From assembly GCF_002878395.1 (NCBI RefSeq), contig NC_061119.1:44853489-44917488 (forward strand): a stretch of DNA of 64,000 nt. Direction: 5' to 3'. Both the position numbers and the translations under genes were made by a program. The DNA comes from Capsicum annuum (taxonomy: Eukaryota; Streptophyta; Magnoliopsida; Solanales; Solanaceae). Positions 37,785 to 45,230 of this stretch are shown here, in pieces (within the stretch, counting starts at the first letter, position 1; every line of letters begins with the position of its first letter). A model generated the notes under the pieces. The model was given only the letters and a program-made list of their open reading frames with translations. It made no database searches and had not been told where the DNA came from.

Positions 37785-38102
37785 AGGGATAACCATGTGT
37801 TTGAAACATCTTTGATACTTGATAGTTGTCTTTTAGAGAGTGAACTTGCTTGTTCGAAATCATTTTCATGGATAGATCCTTCTCTCTTTAAGAACAATAT
37901 CTTGTTTGAAGATGATGAAATCACTTTTAGTGGATTACCTAGTAGTGTTGATAGCATTGATGATGTTGCTCATCTTGTGGGCTATATCCCATATGACAAC
38001 CTATTATGATGTTACAACATTTCCCCTAAGTATGGAAATCTCTTCTTGAAGATACGAGTACTCTTAAGGGAAAGAAATGTGAAGTTTTGGAAAGGAATGA
38101 TC
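37785..38102 (+). pseudogene. Element X ORF, second copy, 3' part
   Basis: This continues the X ORF on the far side of element F. 37797-38009 reads FETSLILDSCLLESELACSK, then SLFKNNILFEDDEITFSG and SVDSIDDVAHLVGYIPYDN, closely matching 4540-4760 of the first copy. It then decays. At GGAATGATCA (38093-38102) it jumps straight into the 3' LTR, whereas the first copy continues for another 100 bases, so about that much is deleted here. Confidence 0.55.
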
Positions 38103-38448
38103 ATGACACAAGAAAAAAAAGAGCCTTTGTGGGTTATTTTCAAAATAGCCACTTTTGGGCTATTTTTGTAATAGGTTCTTTGTGCAAAGGCAAATACTAT
38201 AAATAGGCGCCTTAGACTTTGATGAATTATGAATGATTACTCCAATTTGAGTGAGTGGCAAAATTGAATTAGCTTGTGGTGAGTGTGGAATCGCTTGTGT
38301 TTATCTTTCATTTAGAAATGTGGGTTGCTAAAATTCAATTCTCTTAAGGTCAACATAAGATTTAGGTGCTTGATTGGATATTGAATAGAGGATTAAGGTC
38401 TTGATACACCCTTTGTTTGCTATCCATTCACTTCTTGTTGTTAGAATT

Positions 38449-38865
38449 TTTGCCCTGATTTCTTACCAAAATTAAGTTTTACTTTTATCTTGTAAAGAAA
38501 AATAAAAGTAACCATAAATACTTTTACTTTTCCTGAAAGGAAAAAATAATTTTTTTTTCATATTTGGTAAATCTCTTTCTTGGAGGAAAGGTTTTGGAAC
38601 TCTATAAATAAAAGACCCCCTTCTCGTACCATAATACAATAACATCCACAATGTAGTCGTTTAAAGAATTTTATTTAGGGGAAGACTTCTCCCATAGTTT
38701 TCATGCTTTTCAATAATATTAGTTTTTTTTAATATGTAGACCAATTGGCCAAACCATATTCAATAATATGTTTTTTAGTATATTTTTGTGTCATGTGATT
38801 TATCATCTCTATGGTTTGCAAACTTTAAGCTTCCGCATGACGCCCTCTCCATTTCGAACCCAAAA
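38449..38865 (+). repeat. TRIM left LTR
   Basis: It pairs with 39211-39626. Shared landmarks are TTTTTGCCCTGATTT, AAGTTTTACTTTTATCTT, CTCTATAAATA, ATGTAGTCGTTTAA and CCAATTGGCCAAA. Confidence 0.85.
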
Positions 38866-39210
38866 AGTCGTATCAGGGTCCACGGTTCAATGATTCGATG
38901 GTCCAATTGTTGAACAAAGTTGCACCCTATTTGATGATAATGAAGATATATGTCCAAAACCTACATGTGGAGACAATTGTAAATCATATTTTCAACAATT
39001 CTGGTGTTACATATTTAAAAATAAAGCTTACTTTTAACTCTACAAAGGGCTTCAATATTTTTAACCCGAAAAGGGGTCATATATTTTTAACCCAAAAGCT
39101 CAATTTTTAAGCATGCCAAGTAGCAGTGACGAAGACTATCCGAAGAACAGAGATAAAAAATGTGAAGAAGGCGGATCAAATGAAGAAAATCAAGCCAAAA
39201 AAGAGAGATA

Positions 39211-39626
39211 TGTTAGGATTTTTGCCCTGATTTTCTTACCAAAACTAAGTTTTACTTTTATCTTTTAAAGAAAATAAAAATAACCATAAATACTTTTACT
39301 TTTCTTGAAAGAAAAATATAAAATTTTTCCATATTTGACAAATCTCTTTCTTAGAGGAAATGTTTTGAAACTCTATAAATAGAAGACCCCCTTCTTGTAC
39401 TATAACACAATAGCATCTACAATGTAGTCGTTTAAGAGTTTTGGTTAGGGGGAGATTTTTTCTCTCATTAGTTTTTGTGTTTTTTAAATATTAGGTTTTA
39501 TAATATGTAGGCCAATTGGCCAAAACATATAATAATTTTATGTTTTTTTGGTATTATTTTCTTTATTATCTCATAATTTGCAACTAATAACTTTCGCATG
39601 ATGCTCTCTCGATTTCGAAACCAATA
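39211..39626 (+). repeat. TRIM right LTR
   Basis: It is the partner of 38449-38865, preceded by a purine tract. Both copies carry scattered substitutions and small indels, so the insertion is not recent. Confidence 0.85.
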
Positions 39627-39720
39627 CTTATATCTATCTTATTACTTTATCTATCTATCCTTATCTTTGTTTTATTTGTTTCTTAGCTTAATTTTAATTC
39701 CGTAATTTGTCTCCGTATCA

Positions 39721-40260
39721 CATATCCTCGCCATGTGGCCTAAATCATGTCAAGGCAACAATATCTAGTACTGTTGGCCCCATCATGCCAAACCTGAAGT
39801 GGAACGAATTTGTGGAGATCGACCAACAGCACAAGGCAGCATAAAGAAGATTTTTGTTCATTAGGATATCATGTTTCGACAACTGAATGGCGTCATATAT
39901 TTCAGCCAATTTCCACACCTCCCATTTCTCCTTCTCAACTCTATCTACCCAATCAATCCACGCTCCACTTACTTTTAGGCCATGCTCTCAATGTAGTCTT
40001 ATCTTTAGACCAATCAGGTCCCGCGGAGTGTAAAAGTAGCTTTTCTCCTTCAGCCAACGTCGTGTAATGAGGAGACAGCTCTGGAGAAAACCCATTTCTT
40101 AAAACATGAGCCCTAATATAATTTCAGAGGGCGATCGAGAAGTCCTAACAAATATCTCGTCAATGATCTTTCTTATTTACTCTTGTATTTTCTCAACCAA
40201 CTCTTTCTCCGACTCGGGAACTTCAGTACTTGAGCTTGCAATCTTCGGCCATTTCTAAGT
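39721..40260 (-). pseudogene. Plant mobile domain (PMD) gene, N-terminal half, broken
   Basis: On the minus strand a likely start ATG near 40253 opens MAEDCKLKY before a frame break. The frames then give IRKIIDEIFVRTSRSPSEII, HVLRNGFSPELSPHYTTLAE, SAGPDWSKDKTTLRAWPKSK and WIDWVDRVEKEKWEVWKLAE. Next come IYDAIQLSKHDILMNKNLLY, AALCCWSISTNSFHFRFG and MMGPTVLDIVALT*FRPHGE. This is the classic PMD opening: W-x6-IY-AI-LS, then LL-A-CFWS-TN-F-F-G-M-PT-LDI--LTGL-P-GE. Only a few stops interrupt it. The last codons (GAG GAT ATG) stop exactly where element X begins; the C-terminal half resumes at 2059. Confidence 0.78.
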
Positions 40261-40732
40261 TCTCGTCCACTGAAGAAAGATAACACGGGCAAAAAAAAAA
40301 AAAAAAAAAGAAAGAAACCAACACTTAATTCAATCATCTGTTCATATTAACTTGTATACCACATTACCTGTTCTTACATTTAACAACCTGCAACTATATG
40401 CTTGCCTAAAAAACTCAAAAAACAGAAAGTGCAACAGTTGTTTCCTTAAAAATCATTGTGACCATTTTATATAATCTTCAAAAGTCTGAAACTCAGCAGC
40501 AAATAAATGAATTCAGCGCTGTTAACTTATTATTTAAGAATCTTCAGTGAATTATTTTTTGTTAAATGATTATTCCTCTATAATTGTCATTTTTATTCTC
40601 ACCTTATGAACGAGCTTTTGGAATCTAGTTAAGGTTAAGATTCAATTTTTAATTGGTATTGGAGTAGACGGTCTTGAATTTTAATTCTCGCAACCGACAA
40701 ATTTTCACATGTATAAGTAGACGTGTTATATG
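40261..40732. other. Upstream flank of the PMD gene, no feature recognised
   Basis: This is AT-rich sequence with a 19-base A run at 40291-40309. It would contain the PMD promoter if the gene was once expressed. I see no coding region. Confidence 0.35.
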
Positions 40733-40848
40733 TCATGTTGCTTGAACTTTTTAAAAATATTGTCGCATCCCTGTTGGATTATAAATTACTTCTTTAGGAT
40801 CCGACGTGCACTAACTAACATTCTTGAAAAGTCTGACCAATGCTCCTA
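40733..40848. repeat. Foldback MITE, copy 1
   Basis: The left arm GTTGCTTGAACTTTTTAAAA followed by ATATTGTCGCATCC is matched in reverse by GGATCCGACG ... ACATTCTTGAAAAGTCTG. The arms form a long imperfect hairpin around GGATTATAAATTAC. This type of small foldback element is abundant between Solanaceae genes, from memory. Confidence 0.55.
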
Positions 40849-41044
40849 AGTTTAAAAATATAATTAAGTAAATAAAAGTGTGTTATCTCTAACAAATTAA
40901 ACTTTTAAATGAGATCTATAATTCAAGTACATTTCCTCCCTCAAGAACCATCGAACTATTTAAAGGCTTATAACATTACAAACCAAGCAACAATAATTTT
41001 CAAGCAACAACAATATACCTAGTGTAATGAGTACATACAAGTGT

Positions 41045-41168
41045 TATAAGTCATGTTGTTTGAAGTCTCCATAATTATTGCTCCCACTCGTGCCAGATAG
41101 TAAAAAAAAATGCACTATTTACAGAGGATCCAACACACGACAACATTTTTAAAAGTTCAAGCCACCTA
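41045..41168. repeat. Foldback MITE, copy 2
   Basis: The arms GTTGTTTGAAGTCTCC and, in reverse, GTGGCTTGAACTTTTAAAAA plus TGTTGTCGTG flank AATGCACTATTTACAGAGGATCC. It is related to copy 1 at 40733. The DNA to the left of both copies is also similar (GTTATATGTCATGTTG / GTTATAAGTCATGTTG), as is the DNA to the right, so a unit of about 310 bp is duplicated in tandem. Confidence 0.5.
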
Positions 41169-41169
41169 C

Positions 41170-42147
41170 TGTTGGGTTCAAGTTGAATGTGTGAATGAAA
41201 AATGGAGCGAATTAGTTGAGGGAAAGTGAAATCACACCTAAAAAGGAAAGTGCGCTCACAATAAGGAAAGTCTACTAATTCTCCCACATTGGTGGGAGAA
41301 AGAAACTTTCATGTGTTCTTATTAAGAAACACAACTCCACATGGATAGTGAGGCAAGAACCAAGAGGTGCCTTGTGCTTGCGCCGTTGTCATCGCTCGGC
41401 TTTGGCTTCGGCAAATGATCGATGAGATTAATGTTTTAGACAAAATTTATTTGAAACTTGAAAAAAGAAGTGATCCAAAAAATCCAAGGAAAAACGAAAA
41501 ATTGTTTTTTCTTTTGTGAACGTGCATGCATGCAGTGCAGAAACGCTAAAATGCTACCTCAGAAGGGACGCAACCCTTCGAAAAAATGACACACTATTTC
41601 GAAAAAAGGGTGACCGTTCGGTCGGATGTGACTATCCAGAAAAGACACAATGTTTCGAATGGACAAACATGATTGTTCCAAAGGGATACGCCTTTCCGAT
41701 GAACCATTGCTTCCTTTTGTAAGAGACACTTGATGGCTGTAAATAACTATATTTTTTCCACAGGTAGTAACGAAAAATTTCAGAATTATAAATACTCTTC
41801 TACTTTCAAAAACTCATTGTGATCAAGCTACAGTTGAGTGTGTTCGACGAATTCGATAGTTTGAGGTATCGCTACTATAAAATTGTGAACCATTTTATCC
41901 TAGGAGGAAAAATTCCACAACCTCGGGCACTTGAGGGGAATTAATTCCTTAAGAACACTCCGTGAATTCGGAGGAATTGGTTCTCATTCTGTTTCATCTT
42001 ATTTCTTAAAAAATAACACACTTCTTTGATAGTTCATGTTGAACTTGTGTTGAAGGTGTTGAAAACTTCATAAGTGTTCTTGATATATTCTTGAACTTGT
42101 GTTGAAGTGGGTTTTGCAAACATACAGATTGTGTACGCGAAACAACA
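41170..42147 (+). repeat. Solo LTR, copia-type
   Basis: These 978 bp begin TGTTGGGTTCAAG and end GAAACAACA, with inverted ends TGTTG/CAACA and a perfect 5-bp target duplication CCTAC at 41165-41169 and 42148-42152. Internal marks include CTCCCACATTGGTGGGAG and a GTGAGGCAAGAACC stretch typical of Solanaceae copia LTRs. No internal domain or second LTR is present, so it is a solo LTR left by recombination. The strand is not certain. The frame at 41516-41722 inside it is not supported as a gene. Confidence 0.8.
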
Positions 42148-42152
42148 CCTAC

Positions 42153-42904
42153 GTTGAAGATATAATTAAGGAAATAAGCATGGGTTATCTCTAACGTACA
42201 TCAAAGTAAACTTTTAGATGAGATGATTACGTAATTCTAACATAAATTACATAAACTTAAAGTACAACATACATAATGTAAAACAAATATTGGAATTGGA
42301 ATTGAAGAAAAACATACTTGACCCAATTGATGAGTTAGTATATGTTCATTATTGGAATTTTCTGGTTCTTGAAAATTAGAGATCTTTTTATTATTGTATA
42401 TTCCAAAAGTGATCAAAAGAGTTGTCACTAATAATTAGAATTAATGCATAGGAAGATGATTGCTGGTTTTCACGTGTCCACCGATCGAAGCTCAAAGTTT
42501 ACTTCATTGAGGAACTCTTACTTTTCCATTATCATAAATACTGTGAATTATTAAAGGGTAATTTGGTGTATTAAAACTTTCGCTGTATATGATTTGAGGA
42601 TGTGTTGGGAAGTACTGTGGGTAGTTATTACTTTAAATTGTGTTACTATTCTTAAATTATTTTGTTAATATTTTCTCGGTTATGAATTGTGAAAACATAA
42701 ACAATCTATTTGAAGAATCCAACATGAGATTAGAATCGTGAAACATAATAATTTTATAACACATCAAATAACATTATGTTAATAAAGAAAACATATTTGA
42801 ATCTTACGCTTTCTTAAATTATTTTTAGCGAAAGTAATTAAACTTTAAGAGAAACTAATTTATGGCATTTGTATTAATTTGAGTACTTTCTCACGTTATC
42901 ATTA
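42153..42904. other. Unassigned AT-rich DNA
   Basis: The first 80 bases repeat the flank of MITE copy 1 (TTATCTCTAAC and AAACTTTTA-ATGAGAT occur near 40882 and 42184). The rest shows no repeat or reading frame that I recognise. Confidence 0.4.
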
Positions 42905-43020
42905 TCTATAATCTATAATCTATATCTATATCTATAATCTATAATCTATAATCTATAATCTATAATCTCTAATCTACAATCTATAATCTTTATTTATTTC
43001 TATAATCTATATCTATAATA
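42904..43020. repeat. TATAATC-type minisatellite
   Basis: About 115 bp are made of TCTATAATC units, mostly 7 bp apart with 6-bp variants, at the 5' end of the probable Helitron. Confidence 0.85.
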
Positions 43021-44200
43021 TATTAAAAGTGTGAAGGTCTTAGAAATGTTGTTTGAACTTTTTGTCCTTCATTAAAAGTCCTTGCTTTAGAAAAAAAAAA
43101 ATTGTATTTTCACTATTTTTCCTAATATTTAAGAGTTGAAAATTAATTAAATATTTTTATGATAAAACCTTCTCTTATTAGAAGTCACTAGAATTTCAAT
43201 ATTCTTTCATAATTTACGGGTTGAAAATTAATTAAATATATTTATGGTAAAACATTTTCTTATTAAAAGTAATCAAAATTAATGACAACTGATATTTTTC
43301 CATTAGTTTAAGAATTCTAAATCAACTAAATTTGATTTTAAGAAGATTTGAAATTTTTTAAAATAAATATAAAACTATTAGAATAAGAAAAATTTAAGAA
43401 GTACCAGATTTCTAAAAATTGTAAGTATGTATAAAAATGTAACCAATGATTTTGTAAAAATTTGACTTTAAAAATAAGGAAAGATTTAAATGTTTATACT
43501 ATATTAAAGGTGTGAAGGGCCTTAAAAATGTTTTTTGAACTTTTTGCGCTTCATTAAAAAATTTTGCTTCAAAAAAAATTGTCTTTTTACTATTTTCTAA
43601 TATTTATGAATTCAAAATTAATTAAATTTATTTATGGTAAAACCTTTCCTTAATAGAAGTCATCATAATTAATGACAACACATAATTTTTCATTAGTTTA
43701 AAATTTTAAATTAACTAAATTTGATTTTCAAAAAATTTAAAAAATCTATAAATAAATATAAAAATGTTAAAATAAGAAAAATTTAAGAAGTATCAAATTT
43801 TTATAAGTTTTAATTAAATACGTTATAAGAATGTAATTAAAGATTTGACTTTAAAAATAGGGAAAGATTTTAAATACAAAAAAAAAATAATTGTATCACA
43901 AATATGTTTCAAATTGTTGCGTCTCTCTTAGTCTCTGGCAAAAAGAGAAAAAGGTATTGCATGACAAATGTAAAAATGATGATTCATCAACCATTTGAAA
44001 CTTCTGGTGGTAAAATATATATATATATATATGTAAACTAAAATATATGTTTATATTTACATTATTATATTAAAGTATGAAGTATCTTTGAAAAGCGATT
44101 TGAACTTTTTATACTTCAATAAAAATTTCCGCAATAGATAAAATTATTTAATTTTAAGTAATCAAAAATTTTATGTGCGAGACACGTGCAGTTAAACTAG
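42905..44200 (+). mobile_element. Probable non-autonomous Helitron
   Basis: This begins TCTATAATC after an A and ends CTAG before a T, as expected for insertion between A and T without target duplication. The 5' zone contains TATTAAAAGTGTGAAGG, typical of plant Helitron starts. The 3' end (GTGCGAGACACGTGCAG then TTAAACTAG) has a short, weak hairpin before CTAG. No Rep/helicase is present. The interior holds a tandem duplication: unit 1 at about 43015-43497, unit 2 at 43498-44055, and a third partial start at 44063. Boundaries rest on terminal bases only, so the call is tentative. Confidence 0.5.
43015..44110 (+). repeat. Tandem duplication of a Helitron 5' segment
   Basis: Three starts share TATTAAA(A/G)GTGTGAAGG or a close variant followed by TTTGAACTTTTTG, at about 43020, 43502 and 44067. 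The first two continue in parallel for more than 350 bp (TTAATTAAAT, TATTTATGGTAAAAC, ATTAATGACAAC, AACTAAATTTGATTTT). Confidence 0.65.
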
Positions 44201-44369
44201 TTTGATAGAAATACCGACTAATTTCTTAAGGATGTTTAAAATTCGGTTACAAATTAAGCAGACGTATACAATTGAAATATTCTTTTCTTTTCTTAATTTG
44301 TAATAACGAAGTTATAGTGAGCTATTTATTAAAGCTTGATGATTGCACGTATGGGAGGATCTACGTGAA
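44201..44369. other. Unassigned AT-rich DNA
   Basis: No feature is recognised between the Helitron end and the palindrome GGGTGCCATGGCACCC at 44377-44392. Confidence 0.3.
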
Positions 44370-44956
44370 CGTGTAGGGGTGCCATGGCACCCGAAAACCT
44401 ACGTCAAACTGTGTGTATACATGTATATATCTACAACAAATATGTTAAATAAAGTACTTCAACCCATTGTCAAATAGAGCCACGAAGGCCTAAGAAGACC
44501 GCTTAGCATTCTATCATGAGCATAATTATATTGAAGTGAGTAAATATAATGAAATTCAAGGAAGCCTTTTAAACTAAATAAAATGGAAATCCCAGACTTT
44601 AAATATAACATCATAACAAAACACCTCATAAACCTAGTCTACAAAGCCTCTAATCATGACTAAATAATTAGGCTGGGCCAAGGCCCCGACGATACCATAA
44701 GAACTAAAAATACTGAATGTCTTTTCCTTTTTTGTTGTTTTCTCTTTACTTTTTCTTTTTCACTTTTTTTTAAATTATTTTTTATTCATTTTTTTCTTTT
44801 TCTTTTGTATTCCTTTTCCTATTTCTCTTTTTTTTTTTGTATTTTTTTCTCTATTTTTTGTAACTATCCTTCATTTTCTCTCATTTTTTCTCTTTTTTTT
44901 TCTTTTCAATTTTTCTCCTTCTTTTCATTTGTGCGAACTAGCAAACACATATAAGT

Positions 44957-45120
44957 GCAAACTATAAAATACAAATACAAATGCGAACTATAACACACAA
45001 ATACAAGTGCAAACTATAAAATACAAATTCAAATGCGAACTATAACATATAAATACAAGTGTGAACTATAAAATACAAATACAAATGCGAACTATAACAT
45101 ATAAATACAAGTGTGAACTA
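44957..45120 (+). repeat. 26-bp tandem repeat (52-bp higher-order unit)
   Basis: The unit GCRAACTATAAAATACAAAT plus six bases is repeated about six times. Alternate copies differ (ACAAATGCG versus ACAAGTGYR ends), giving a 52-bp dimer. Related units reappear near 45725-45800. Confidence 0.8.
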
Positions 45121-45196
45121 TTATTTATATTTTTTAATTATTGAAAAGGAACGATTGATTTTCTTTCTACGAATACTTGTTTGTATTTATTGATAC

Positions 45197-45230
45197 GAGT
45201 TGTATTTATTTATACAAATAAATACAACTC
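45197..45230. repeat. Perfect inverted repeat, 15-bp arms
   Basis: GAGTTGTATTTATTT, loop ATAC, AAATAAATACAACTC. It forms an uninterrupted hairpin between the pyrimidine-rich and purine-rich flanks of the AT-rich block. Confidence 0.9.

Larger units (their letters stand above)
38449..39626 (+). mobile_element. TRIM (miniature LTR retrotransposon)
   Basis: This 1178-bp element has LTRs at 38449-38865 (417 bp) and 39211-39626 (416 bp), which align along their whole length from TGTTAG to CCAAAA/CCAATA. Between them lie only 345 bp with no coding capacity. After the left LTR, TCGTATCAGGG resembles an initiator-Met primer site. Before the right LTR, CCAAAAAAGAGAGATA is the purine tract. The insertion is flanked by CTTGT (38444-38448) and CTTAT (39627-39631), a 5-bp duplication with one change. 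Each LTR carries a TATA box, CTCTATAAATA, near 38600 and 39372. Size, structure and lack of genes define a TRIM. Confidence 0.85.
2060..39720 (+). mobile_element. Element X: non-autonomous LTR retrotransposon locus with nested insertions
   Basis: This is the outermost insertion of the left half, bounded by related LTRs at 2060-2469 and 38103-39720 and lying inside a PMD gene. The element has an initiator-Met primer-binding site and one unrecognised ORF. I find no reverse transcriptase, integrase or protease of its own, which fits a LARD-like non-autonomous element. Its interior is present twice, at 2470-4954 and at 20783-38102 (the latter interrupted), on either side of a three-LTR gypsy array. 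The second copy is further split by a MULE-like insertion, by Athila-like element F, and by a TRIM in its 3' LTR. Flanking 5-mers (agcca on the left, catat on the right) do not match cleanly, so the target duplication is eroded or the exact ends are off by a few bases. Confidence 0.65.
38103..39720 (+). repeat. Element X 3' LTR, interrupted by a TRIM
   Basis: The two outer pieces, 38103-38448 and 39632-39720, together align with the 5' LTR at 2060-2469. A TATA box TATAAATA lies at 38198-38205. The last bases are CCGTATCA, and PMD coding sequence starts at the next base. About 435 bp remain after removing the TRIM and one target duplication. Confidence 0.65.

Noticed and set aside
2055..39725. 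A clean 5-bp target duplication for element X
   Set aside because: AGCCA on the left and CATAT on the right do not match. The insertion is argued from PMD continuity and LTR pairing, not from a duplication.
41516..41722. 68-codon frame inside the solo copia LTR
   Set aside because: It lies wholly within an LTR with a matched target duplication and resembles no protein I know.
44957..45120. Regular repeats that might suggest a CRISPR-like array
   Set aside because: Units abut directly with no unique spacers, the context is plant retroelements, and no cas-like genes are present.
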